Part shown: piece after piece, positions 12,045-23,679 of the stretch
Layout: each line of letters begins with the position of its first letter
Position numbering within the stretch: position 1 is the stretch's first letter
Origin: Dasypus novemcinctus
Lineage: Eukaryota; Chordata; Mammalia; Cingulata; Dasypodidae
Direction of reading: 5' to 3'
Length of the DNA stretch: 64,000 bases
Assembly (NCBI RefSeq): GCF_030445035.2
Contig: NC_080702.1
Span: 11,540,029 to 11,604,028 of the forward strand
The notes under the pieces: generated by a model
Told to the model about the DNA's origin: nothing
The model's database searches: none
The model's input: only the letters and a program-made list of their open reading frames with translations
Program-made: the position numbers and the translations under genes

Positions 12045-14344
12045 CAGATATAACTTGTTTTATTGTACTTTGCTTTATTGCATTTTGCATGTGTTGCAAT
12101 TTTTTACAAATTGAAGGTTAGTGGCAACCCTGCATTGGGCAAGTCTGTCAGCACCATTTTTCCAAAAGCTTGTACTTGTTTCTTTCTCTATGTCATATTA
12201 TGCTAATTACACTAATATTTCAAATATTTATTTTATTATTATATCTTTTAGGTTATCTGAGATTTTTGGTGCTATTGTTATAATTGTTTGGGGAGCAACA
12301 TGACCACATAAGATGGCAAACTTAATAAATGCACGTGATCTGACTGCTCCACTAAGCAATCATTCCCACATTTCTCCTCCCTTCCTCAGGCCTTATTCCC
12401 TGAGACACAACTTTATTGAAATTAAGCCAATTAGTAACCCTAAAATGACCTCTATGAGGTCAAATGAAGAGATGCACATCTCTTACTTTAAATCAAACTT
12501 TGAAATTATTAAGCTTATTAAGGAAGGCATGTTGAAAGTTAAGATAGGCCAAAAATGTGGACTCTTGTGCCAACAGTTAGCCAAGTTGTGAAAGTAAATG
12601 AAATGTTTTGGAAGGAAATTAAAAGTGCCACTTCAATAGGCACACAAATGATAAGAAAACATAAAACCCATATTGCTGATGTAGAGAAAACCGTAGTGAT
12701 CAAACCAACACAACATTCCATTGAAGCCAAAATCTAATCTGGAGCAAGGCCCAGCTCTCAGTAATTCTATGAAGGCTGAAAGGAATACAGAAGACGAAAA
12801 AGGAAAACTAAGGTAGCATAGGTCACTGCATGAGATCTAAGGAAATAACTCACTTCCAAAGCATAAAAGTGCAATGTGAAGCAGCAAGTGCTGAGATAAA
12901 TGCTGAAGCAAGTTATCTAGAAGATCCAGCTAAGTGCAGATTGAAGGATTTTTTATGTGGAGGAAACAACCTTCTCTTGGAAGAATTTACATCTAGGACT
13001 TTCATAACTGAAAAGAGAAGTCAGTTTGATTTGCCTTCAATGCTTGGAAGCACAGGCTGACTCTAATATTAGGGGAAAATACAGCTGCTGACTTTAAGTT
13101 GAAGCCAGTGCTCACTTACCACACTGAAAATTAGGACCCTTAAGAATTATGCTAAAATGGAATAACAAAGCCTGGATGACAGCAAATCTGTTAACAACAC
13201 AGTTTGCTGAATATTTTAAGCCCATTGTTGAGACCTACTGCTCAGAATCAATAATACCATTCTAAATATCACAGTTCATTGACAACACACCTGTTCACCC
13301 AAAAGCACTGATGAGTATGTACAATGAAATTCATGACTTTGCCACAACATCCATTTGCAGTGCATGTATCAAGGAGTTAATTTTGACTTTCAAGTCTTAT
13401 TCTTGAAGAAATAGATTTTGTAAGACATAACTGCCTTAGATGGTGATTCCTCATATGGATCTGGAAAAGTAAATTGAAAGCCTTCTGGAAAGGATTACTT
13501 TTTTTGATACCCTGAAGAACAAACATGGTTCATGGTAGGATATCAAAATATCAACATCAAAAGATGTTTGAAGAAAGGTGAGTCTAACCCTCTTGGATGA
13601 CTTTGAAGCATTGAAGATGTCAGTGAAGGACATCTCAGCATATGTGAATTCAAGATAACTAGAATTAAATGTGGAACCTGAAGAAGTAACTGAATTGTTG
13701 CAATCTCATATCAAAACGTGAATAGATAAGGAGTTTTTTTTTTTTATGTATGAGGAAAGAAAGAGGTTTCTTGAGATGGAATTTTCTGGTGAAGGTCCTG
13801 TGAACATCGTCAAAATGACAAGAAGAGATTTAGAACATTACACCAACTTCATTGATAAAGTAGCAACAGGCTTTGAAAGGATTGATTCCAATTTTGAAAT
13901 AATGTCTACTGTGTATAAAATGCTATCAGACAGCATGGCATACTACAGAGAAATCTGTTGTGAAAAAGTCAATCAATGCAACAAAATTAATTATTGTCTT
14001 ATTTTAAGAAATTGTTACAGCCAGTCCAAACTTCAGCAACCTCCACTGTTACCATTCAGCAGCTATTTACATATAGGAAAGACCTTCTACCAAGAAAAAG
14101 GTAATGACTTGTTGAAGGATCAGAAGATGATAAGCATTTTATTTTAGCAATAAAGAGTTTTTAAATGAACCTATGTACATTTTTTTAGATGTAATGCTAT
14201 TACACACTTCATAGACCAAGGTACAGCATAAACATAGCTTATAATCACCGGGTAACCAAAAATTTTGTCTAATCACTGTATTGTGATATTTATTTTATTG
14301 TGGTTGTCTGGCATCAAACCTACAAAATCACTAAGTTATGTCTG
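12045..14344 (+). mobile_element. Tigger1 (pogo/Tc1-mariner) DNA transposon, near full length
   Basis: The element is about 2.3 kb. It begins CAGATATAACTTG and ends with the inverted counterpart (minus reading CAGACATAACTTAG), so the terminal inverted repeats are still visible. A TA precedes the left end. The 5' non-coding part (TTTACAAATTGAAGGTTAG, then GGCAACCCTGC) and the coding part follow Tigger1 order throughout. This transposon class moves by cut-and-paste with a DDE transposase, and Tigger1 is a fossil in mammals. Confidence 0.93.
12443..14148 (+). pseudogene. Decayed Tigger1 transposase
   Basis: Peptide pieces in different frames trace one transposase. An N-terminal helix-turn-helix region (LIKEGMLKVKIGQKCGLL-like, 12460-12600) is followed by a central part (SIKVQCEAASAEINAEASYLED at 12830-13060 in part) and a C-terminal part (KRFLEMEF, then NIVKMTRRDLEHYTNFIDK, 13746-14150). 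Frameshifts and stops separate them, so there is no functional product. The DNA around 13270-13310 still resembles the catalytic IDNAP-type motif but is not in a continuous frame. Confidence 0.9.
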
Positions 14345-14439
14345 TCATAATGCTCTACCAACCTTTTACATTGCTTTTATGTATTTAAGACTATTTATAA
14401 GATGTATGTATTGATATTACATGGAGAACTTCCAAATCC

Positions 14440-15020
14440 TGAGCAAACTATTTGTATTAGTCTGCCAATGCAGTGTCAATGCAAAGTACCAGAAATCTTT
14501 TGGTTTTTAGAAAAGGTATTTTATTTGAGTTAAAAACTTATTGTTACAAGGCCCTAAAGAGTTCAGCTCAAGTTGCTTTCCCACCAGAGTCAGTTGCCAA
14601 ATGTTGAAGCAAGCTGGCCAGTGATCTCTGCGTGGGTTCATCCTTCCCCTCTGTTCTTCCTCTCTCTCAGCTGCAGGCTGGCATAAGGCCTGTCTCTCAG
14701 GGCTTCCTCTCTCTCCCAACATAGAGCTCATTTATTTCTGGGCCTTCTGTATCAATTTCAGCTGTATGGTTCTGTTTCCAAGGTCAGCTGCAAACTACCA
14801 GACAAATGACTTATCTCTCCCTGGGGCCCCAGGATAAACTTTGCCAGAGCTCTCTCTCTTCCCAACATTTCTTCTTAAGTGTCAATTTATATTGGTCCAC
14901 CAAGAGTCAGGGAGTCAACCTGAGTTAAGTGTTACTCACATGGTAGAATCAAAGCCCTACTCTTAAGAGGTAACTTAATTAAGGACCCCTCAAATGAATT
15001 TAATATTATCAAATGAATTT
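14440..15020 (-). mobile_element. LTR-like interspersed repeat, probably ERVL/MaLR type
   Basis: On plus it starts TATTAGTCTGCCAATG and ends near ACACACCCAGAAGAATAGAA. Read on minus it contains a segment ending in AATAAAATACC, as an LTR would. The body shows CTCTCTCTCC-rich and GGCTGGCATAAGGC strings typical of decayed mammalian LTRs. Family assignment is uncertain. Confidence 0.4.
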
Positions 15021-15089
15021 AATAATCAAAGGGCAACACACCCAGAAGAATAGAATAGTTTACAAACATAATATTTCTCATTTTGGGAT

Positions 15090-16600
15090 TCACAGAAATA
15101 ATTGCAAACTGTAACACCACCCAAACCAGAATACTGATATGCTCTAGCATCATTTTATGTTTCCTCCGTGCCACTATCCACACTGGAAACACTAGTCTGA
15201 CAGCTATTACCACTGAGCAGTTTTTTACTTTATATAAATGGAATCATTTAGCAATAATGTTTTTGTACATTGAGTTTCCATTCCTTATGTTTTTTGTGAC
15301 AATATGTACTGCTACAAGTTCTTGTGGATCATTCATTAGGATTGTTGTATAAAATTCCATTGTATCATTATCAAATATTTAATATAATAATTCCATTGGT
15401 TATGTGCATGTGAATAATTTTCATTATGGAGCTATGATCATTAGTGAAGGTATTCAAATGGCAGAATTTGTGTTTTGGTGAAATGTATGAGTTTTTGTAA
15501 CCTCTATGTGTTTACTGAAATTATTCATCATGTTTACATCCATTCTGACACAGATGATGATGCCAAACTGTTTTCCTATATTTCTGTAGCAATTTTCACA
15601 CCCACCTTAAGTGGATGAGATTTCTTATTTATCTACATCATTATCCACATTTGATTATTTTTGTCATTTTCATTTTAGCCTTCTGGTTGTTGTGTCATGC
15701 TACAAGTTAATGGTTTACTAAAGAAGTTGAACATGTTTTCACATGTTTATCAGCCCCTTACTGACTCTTTCTGGGAAATGCCTGTTCATTTACTCTGTCC
15801 ATTTTTTCTCAGTTGAATTTTCTTTCATTCTCTTTTCAGTTTGTAAGCATTCTTTATGTACTCTGGAAACAAGTTCTTAACTTCTATGTCCCCGATTCTC
15901 TTTCTCTCTCTCTGATAAGCTCTTAATTCTACTAAAATCTAATTTGCATTCACCCCTTTAAATTTTTTTCCTTTATAAATATTTTTCTTTTCTAATGCCA
16001 TAGAAATGTTCTCTTTTGTTTTCTTATAAATATTTCATTATTAGTCTTTAAAATTTCAATCAACCATTCACTAAGAATGGACTTTTTATGTGGTGGGAGT
16101 ATGGATTGATGTTTTTCCAAAAACAACTATAAATACAGTTCATTCTGAAAATAAATCATAATTTGATTTCATTTGCTCTCACTTGCCATTGTGTCAAATA
16201 GGTTAACATCTCCCCATCCTTGGAGATGTTTATTCATACTATTTCTACCTATCATCTTATCTTTTAGCAATCCCACTTTGTCACACCAGCAAGATGGGAC
16301 TTGGAGAAAAAAAATCTTCAAAATCTTTTTGGTCATAGGATTGATTTTTCCCATATTTTAATGTGAAAGTTGACCCTATTAGGATATATTTCTCAGTGGG
16401 TATCTCAACTTTTTCACGTATGCATCAGCTTTATTTCAAAATAAATTTTTAATGATTCTTGTAGTGCAAGCCAGCTTTCAATATGTTATTAAATTATTTC
16501 TCTGGGGCATAGGTCATATTAATTACCTGGTGATTGTAATATAGGTAAATCCTCCCACTGAGGAAAAACTAGGGCAAACTTCATGATAATGCAGTTAAAA
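15090..16600 (-). mobile_element. Ancient L1 (L1M-like) ORF2 3' portion
   Basis: The plus strand carries the familiar reverse complement of old L1 ORF2, such as ATATAAATGGAATCATTTAG, CCAAACTGTTTTCCTATA, and the ACATGTTTTCACATGTTTATC region. These are in the same order as at 24000-24400 and 55100-55800 but more diverged. No frame is open. Confidence 0.65.
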
Positions 16601-16612
16601 ATTGGGGGATTC

Positions 16613-17020
16613 TGGGAAGTGGACATGACTCAACTGACAGTGTCCACCTGCCATATAGAGGTTCCAGGGTTTAATTCCCTGGGCCTCCTGACCCATGTGG
16701 TAAGCCAGCCCATGCATGGTGCTGCTGTGTGCAAGGAGTGCTGTGCCATGTAGGGGCGCCCCAGAGTAGGGGTGCCCCATGTGCAAGGAGTGCACCCCAT
16801 GGGGAGAGCCACCCCACGTGAAAAAAGCACAGCCCACCCAGGAGTGTTGCTGCACGGAGAACTGATGCAGCAAGATGACTCAACAAGAAAGAGATGCAGT
16901 TTCCCAGTGCCCCTGAATTAATATAAGTGGATGCAGAAAACACACAGTGAATGGACACAGAGAGCAGAAAACGGAGTCAAGGGGAGAGAAAGAAAGAAAA
17001 TAAATCTTTAAAAAACAAAA
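16613..17020 (+). mobile_element. DAS-type SINE, diverged
   Basis: It starts GGGAAGTGGACATGACTC, continues through a diverged body with the AAGGAGTGC repeats and ends AAGAAAATAAATCTTTAAAAAAC. The flanks AAAATTGGGGGA (about 16598) and AAAATTGAGGGA (about 17017) are an imperfect target duplication. ORFs on minus (16595-16958) run through the SINE body and are not genes. Confidence 0.88.
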
Positions 17021-17029
17021 TTGAGGGAG

Positions 17030-18602
17030 TCATATGCCCAAGTCCCTCACTTATAGCACAAATCTATTATTTGTGCAGCATATACCTGAGTTCCTTTGTA
17101 TTAACATCATGGAACTTGCAGGGGGAAAGAGTGAGCAAGAGGAATAATATTAACACGAAGATATTGTTGCCAGGCGTGCAATGAAAAATAAAGCCTTTTG
17201 TTTCAGATCCAGAATCCTCATGCCTTCTGCCAGCATCCATGAAACCGACTGTCTAGTTTGTTAGCTTGCAAATAGGGTTGAATATAAAATCATACATATT
17301 CTTTGATAATGTTTGTGATGAAGATATAATGCTGACAGAGACCTAATATCTGGAAGAGGAAAGGACAAGGACACTTTGTGGTTATGGTATGAGAAGCCTC
17401 CCTTGAACTAATAGAAAATTCTCTAACCCAATGTTGGGTGAGGTGGAGCGAAGGGCCCTGCACATTTAATGTGGAAACTGTGTGAAAGGTAGGATTGAAA
17501 GAGGTAGCTACGTGTGCTTTGTTTACTGTCTACTCTCCTTCTGCAGCAGGAGGAACCATCAAGAAATTTTGTTCATTCTCTTCTTGGCAGGAGAAAGGTC
17601 AAGCAGTCCCCAAAACTGATGGTTAAGGTAAATCAAAATTATGTTTTGAGGTCATGTGGGTGATCTGCGAATAGTCACTAGGTCACTAGGCATGAAAAGG
17701 GAATGCGTCTTGCTCACTCTCACACTTTGTGTCCCTTGATGTCTTCCTCCACCTGCAACCTGACCTCCAAATCTTTAAGGAAAAGTTGAATTTGTGTGGG
17801 ATTTGAGGGAGAGAAGGGTTTAGAACTTTTATAGTCCTTTTGGATACTTGTGCCAAATTTGTCATCTTTTATCATAGACCCAGGGGAGGGATGTTACTTG
17901 CAGAGGTTGTTAATCATGGCTAGGGATGTGGAATTGAGCATGGCCGCAAGCAGTCAGAAAGAAAGATGCCCCGAAACCTTGGTATTCTCCAGGTGCTGCA
18001 AGGCACAAGACTTTAAGATGAGAATTCTAAGAAAAAGGAGAGAAATAGGAAAAATCTCCTCATCCTGGTGCTATTCCCCCATGGTTGCCTCTTTTGGCTC
18101 CTTAAGATCTCCAAGCTCCTGCCTAGGGGACACACTAATCTTGCTGCAGCCCTTGACTCATGCTGGTGTTAAACTCTTTCATCTGTGTTCATGTAATAAA
18201 AATTAATAAAATAAAATAAAAACACTCAAACTCAACTGGTAGTGTTTTCACAAGGTGCACAATGAGGGAACAGAATTTATCTAATGATGTAGATGGGGCC
18301 TTATGAGATAATTCAACATCCAATTAATTTTTTTCCATGAGAATCTATTTTTGGAATTAATGTATTATATACTTTACTTCCCTTTTCCATAATGCCACAG
18401 GGGATTATCCTAATTGTGGCAAGGTGCTAGTAGAGAAGTATTGATGAGATAAACTCCCCTGCCATTTGCTCTCAGTGGGCAGGTAAAAATGAAGCACGTG
18501 CACCTCTACCTTGTGATTACAACTTTTCAATCTGTAGATGATGTTCTATTTATTGGAAAGTCAGAAGCCTCAGTCCCAATAGCCCTGCAGTAGACATTAT
18601 CT
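17030..18602. other. Unclassified tract with transcript-like or LTR-like end
   Basis: 17440-18225 is less AT-rich than its surroundings. It ends with AATAAA at 18195-18200 followed by an A-rich run (18201-18225). That would fit an old retrocopy or an LTR, but no gene or LTR family was recognised and no target duplication is clear. The 118-residue ORF at 17850-18206 has no recognisable domain. Confidence 0.3.
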
Positions 18603-18655
18603 TATGATCTCCAGGGAGGGGGGAAAAAAGAAAAAAAGAACAAAAAAAGAAATCC
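18603..18655. repeat. Purine-rich low-complexity run
   Basis: A G-run is followed by A-rich AAAAAGAAAAAAAG-type sequence. Confidence 0.6.
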
Positions 18656-19935
18656 AGAAATATGACTCCTAGTTAAATATTATTGAATGTATTTCGGAGG
18701 ATTTACACTACTCAATTCTTCAAGGAAAATTATGACAGTATTTTGTCATTTGCAGCTGCTGGCAAATGGAGGCAGACTTTAACTAGAGATATCCCTTGTA
18801 GCTACTTATTCCTTTTTTTTTTTTTTGAGTTTATTTTTAATCAAATTCTACTCAATTTATTCATTTTTTAAAAAATATTACATTCAAAAAATATGAGGTC
18901 CCAATTCACCCCCACCACCCCCACCCCACCACACCCCCACAGTAACACTCTCCCCCATCATCATGACATATCCATTGCATCTGGTGAGTACATCTCTTGG
19001 CATCGCTGCACCCCATGGCCTGGTCTACACCATAGCCCACACTCTCCCACGTTCCATCCAGTGGGCCATGGGAGGACATACAATGTCCGGCAATTGTCCC
19101 TGGAGCACCACCCAGGACAACTCCAAGTCCCAAAAATTCCTCCACATCTCATCTCTTCCTCTCATTCCCCGCACCCAGCAGCCACCATGGCCACTTTCTC
19201 AACACCAATGCCACGTTTTCTCAATTATTAACCACAATAGTTCATGAATAGAATATCATTAAGTCCGCTTTAATCCTTACTGTATTCCTCCTTCCTGTGG
19301 ACCTTGCCTTGGTTGTGTCCATTCCACATCTATGTCAAGAGGGGGCTTAGATTCCACATGGACACTGCATGCAATCCTCCTGCTTTCAGTTGTAGGCACT
19401 CTAGGCTCCATGGTGTGGTGGTTGACATTCTTCAACTCCATGTTAGCTGAGTGGGGTAAGTCCAATAAATCAGAGTGTAGGAGTTGAAGTCTGTTGTGGT
19501 CAGGGCCTGGCTATCATATTGTCAGTCCAGAGATTCAAATCCCCTAGATATATCTTAAGCCCCAGCACCAACTACAATTCCAGTAAAGTAGCATGAAAGG
19601 CTTGTGAAAAGAGATCACATCTGAGTCCAGCTCCATCACACAGAAACACCAGCTCCAAAGAAGGGCCAACCGACATGGCAGTGAACTCCATCTGCCATGA
19701 CCATAGAAGCTGTGGGTCTCTTTAGCCCTCAAAAGGACCAATATCTGGGGTTGTATCTACTTTATCTGTCTCTGAGACTCTGCTCAGGTGTGCATAAGGG
19801 CAATCCTTCTGACAACCTTCAGACTCTTTTTTGGAGACTCATAGACATATGAACTCATTTGTCCTTTCCATTTCCCCCTTACTTTAGGTCAAACAGCATT
19901 TTTAACTCTTGTTATTATATGCAGACAGGGATATT

Positions 19936-20452
19936 CTCCAGTGTTTAGGGGACACAGACCTGGCAACCTCAAATCTGGTTAACAGGGAGCCTGGGAGCAC
20001 CACAGTGCAACACAACCTTCAGGGATCCCTGCAGCTGGTTGCCAGCCCTATGGGGGAGGTCACATCTGCAAACTCTGACCTATGTGTCAGAAACCCACAA
20101 TTCACCCTCTCACTAAGGTCTCTTCTGTGACTGTATCACCAATTCGAGTTCAGGATTCCTCCCACCCTGTAAGCCCCCGAAACAGCCACCTGGAGGCGCC
20201 TCTACACTGCAGCCAATTTAATGACGCTGCAGATCAGTAGCCAGGCCTGGGGGGGCGGGGCTCCAGCTGGAAGTGCCGATATCAGTGTCTGAAACCGAAA
20301 TTTTCAAGCTTCATAAAATATTCCCCTAATCGGCTTCCAGATGTCTCCCACCCTGCCAGCCCCTGAAACAGCCTCCTGGTGACGTCTCTTTATTGCAAGC
20401 GATTTAAGGCAGGGGAGAGGAATAAATAATGAAATAAAATAAATCTTTAAAA
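19936..20452 (+). mobile_element. Chimeric block: antisense L1 5'UTR joined to a DAS SINE tail
   Basis: 19940-20400 matches the L1 5'UTR at 29700-30120, plus strand to plus strand. Shared markers are CAACCTCAAATCTGGT, CAGGGATCCC, GGCGCCTCTACAC, AAAATATTCCCC and AATCGGCTTCCAGA. It then passes into GGGGAGAGGAATAAATAATG and AATAAATCTTTAAAAAAA, the tail of DAS SINEs (compare 42070-42110). The A-rich end is on the plus strand, so the retroposed RNA would be antisense to L1. No clear target duplication flanks it. Confidence 0.65.
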
Positions 20453-20896
20453 AAATGAAGCCAGCAAAATAACCAAATGAAATTAATACAAAAAAGAATT
20501 GGTAGTTTTAAAAATAACACATAAAATGCAAATAATTTTAAAAACATTATTGACTAATAAAAATAAATAAAAACATAAAATCAAAATAACTTTTTTGACA
20601 TTATGTCTTTCATCACTCTAAGATATGTTGTCTTGTATGTATGATAAGACTTTTTTTCTGTTTATTCCCCTGCCATCTTCTTTTTTTCTTATTGTCTTCA
20701 AAGAACATTTAGGTTACAGAAAAGTCACATACAGATTATAGGAGATTCATTTATACCTCTTTTTCCCTTTCCTTTATTAATAACATTTTACATGTGGATG
20801 CTACATTTGTTACAATTTATGTACAAATACTGAAACATTGTTTTGAACCACAATCAATGGTTGACATTGTGGTTTACATATTGGACCATGCACTTT

Positions 20897-20907
20897 TATA
20901 ATTTTTT
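20897..20907. repeat. Target-site duplication of the young L1, left copy
   Basis: TATAATTTTTT here is repeated exactly at 30624-30634, on the far side of the 9.7 kb L1. A T-rich target is typical for L1 endonuclease. Confidence 0.75.
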
Positions 20908-23679
20908 ATTATTTTTTTTATTAATTTTGTAAAAATATTACATTAAAAAAATATGAGGTCCCATTCGACCCCACCACCCCCACCGCACCCCTCCCCCCCC
21001 AGCAACACTCACTCCCATCATCATGACACATCCATTGCATTTGGTAAGTACATCTCTGGATATCTCTGCACCTCATGGTCATTGGTCCACATCATGGCCC
21101 ACACTCTCCACCATTCCATCCAGTGAGCCCTGGGAGGATTTACAATGTCCGGTGATTGCCCCTGAAGCACCATCCAGGGCAACTCCAAGTCCCAAAGGCG
21201 CCTCCACATCTCATCTCTTCCTGTCATTCCCCATACCCATCAGCCACCATGTCCACTTTTCCCACTCCATTGCCACCTTTTCTCTGAGGTCCTTGGATTG
21301 GTTGTGTCCGTTGCACCTCTATGTCAAGAGGAGGCTCAGATTCCACATGGTTACTGGATGCAATCCTCCTGCTTTCAGTTGTAGGCACTCTAGGCTCCAT
21401 GGTGTGGTGGTTGTCCTTCTTCAACTCCATCTTAGTTGAGTGAGGTGAGTCCAATAAATCAGATTGTAGGAGCTGGAGTCTGTTGAGGCTCAGGGCCTGG
21501 TTATCATATTGTCAGTAAAAAGATTCAATCCCCTAAATATATCTGAATCCCCAATACCAACTACAATTCCAGTAAAGTAGCATGATAATCTTATGAAAAG
21601 AGATGCCCTCTGGGTCCAGTTTCATCACGCAGAAACAGCAGCTCCAAAGAAGGGCCATCTGACATGGCAATGAACCCTATCTGCCATGACCATAGAACCC
21701 GTGGGTCCCTTTAGCCCTCAAAGGAACCAATACCTGGGGATTGTATCTACTTTATCTGTCTCTTAGACTCTGCTCAGTTGTGCATAAGGGCAATCCTTCT
21801 GACAGCCTCCAGACTCTTTTTTTTTAGAGACTCATAGCCATATAAACTCATTTCTCCTTTCTATTTCCCCCTTACATTAGATCAAACAGCATTGTAAAGT
21901 CATATTATTCTATGTAGACAGGGATATTCTACTGATCCGCATCGAACCTTCAATTCAAGGTCATTTTCCAGTTGCATTATCAGTTGTTAGTTGATAGTGA
22001 TCGCTCGGTGCCAGGGAGGCTCATCCCCGGGTGTCATGTCCCATGCTGGGGGGAAGGCATTGCATTTAGATGCTGAGTTAGGCTTTGAGATTGGCCACAT
22101 TTGAGTAACATAAAGGCTGTTAGGAGGAAATTCCCAGGCACAGTGCTACTCTAGGCCTTGTTCTTATTTCAGGCATATAGGCTCACAAGCATAGTCATTA
22201 GTATCAGGGGCTCACTGTTGGACCCTCATTCCTTCTCAGTCCTTGCCGCTGCACTTGGGGGACTACCGCTGCTCCCCTAGGGACCACGGCACAGCACCCC
22301 TGGCCAGGGACCCAGTAGCCCCCAGCTTTAGTTTTTAATTGTTGCCACTATGAGTATATCCAAACATTACCATGCAACCTGGGCATATGCCCTGTATAGC
22401 TCCCTGTCAGCCATATATCACCTGTCAATAGTATCCTATACCAGTATTCCTCCGCTGCCATTGTTGGACCACTCTAGGATCCAGAACTTCCTGAATATTG
22501 AAGCCCCAATATCATGTCAGGATCTCTTACTAGCAAAATGGGCTATAGCGATGGGTTTAAAGGTTAGATATAGAATACGTGTTGACTTGGAAAAATTCTA
22601 CATCCTATCTTTTTCTTTTCCTTTTTTTTTTCCCCTAATTATTGAACTTCTCTTCACAAGAGCCCTAGACCACAGCAATTCATGTATGCAATATACAGCA
22701 CTCCCACACATCCACCACAAAACCTTTTCCCTTCCACAGTGATACTCTAACAGCCTATTCACAACATATTTACTTAAAGTGATGTACAGAGTCTGAGACA
22801 ATAGCTTTCGAACCAGGTGACATCTGTGCTTACATTGTGGTGCATACTTTAGGACATGCAGTTTTCTAACATTTTTAGTTATCCTATGTTTTACATTATG
22901 GTTTACATTATCATTCTGTCGTCCCCTATATGTTTATGATGTAATATTACATATTTTATATCCATCCTTGTGTACTCTCACGAAACTCCTCTCTTACCCC
23001 ACATTTACCTTGGTTACACACATTTAACATCCGTTTTCCCATCCCCTTGGTGCCCACAGTGACAGCCAACCTCTGTTTCCTGAGGAGCCACGTCCAGAGA
23101 TACTTGCAACAGTGTTCAGGTCCTAAATTGCTCAGCTGCCCCAATGCCCTGGGAGCCACCCTTTCTCTCGAGAGATACAGTTCCCTCTGTTTGATGGCAT
23201 TAGTCCTCCCCAGGATGTGGGTCCACCCCCACTCTCACTACTTGGGTCTCTACCCATTGGTATCACCCACTCTGGCAAAATGAGCATTCAAACATTCCCC
23301 AGGAGCCCGTCCCACATCGGACCATCCCTTCCAAGCATCCAAAACAGGTAACCCTCTTAATTATATTTTGATACGATTTGCTCAGCATTTTACTCCCAAC
23401 CAACACCTAACACTCTCCAGTGTTCGTATGCTACCCCTCCCTCCCCCCACTTTTTGGGCAATATTACCCATGCGCCCATCCCTAGCCACCCTCAAACCCG
23501 CAAAGCCCCACCCAAAGGCAACCTCTTGCCCCCATTTTATCTCTTCTTTGTGTTCATACTTACCGCCAGTTCATCATAAATTCCACCCCTGCAGACGTAG
23601 GCTCACATCCTTCCTCCGCCCCCCGATTTCCTGTAAGCCTATCGTTCAGTCTCTAGCTCTCTGAGGCAGCTTGTTTATT
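20908..23679 (-). other. 3'UTR of the young L1
   Basis: These 2.77 kb lie between the ORF2 stop and the A-rich tail. The order of segments is conserved in at least four other copies in the window. The stretch near the tail is C-rich on plus (CCCCACCACCCCCACC at 20970), which is G-rich in the L1 RNA, as in many L1 3'UTRs. ORFs in it (21023-21439, 22350-22742, 23368-23664) are not shared as frames between copies. Confidence 0.85.

Larger units (their letters stand above)
18816..20907 (-). mobile_element. L1 3'UTR fragment with an internal foreign block
   Basis: Its T-rich left end (18816-18890) is the reverse complement of an L1 poly(A) tail. 18890-19935 matches the 3'UTR of the adjacent young L1 (20940-21935) closely and in order. 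20455-20907 matches a more upstream 3'UTR part (compare 59580-60000). Between them, 19936-20452 replaces the expected ~0.6 kb with a block of different origin, annotated separately. The short ORFs (18893-19465) are chance frames. Confidence 0.8.

Noticed and set aside
13746-14147. 133-codon ORF that looks like a small gene
   Set aside because: It is the C-terminal part of the Tigger1 transposase, not a separate gene.
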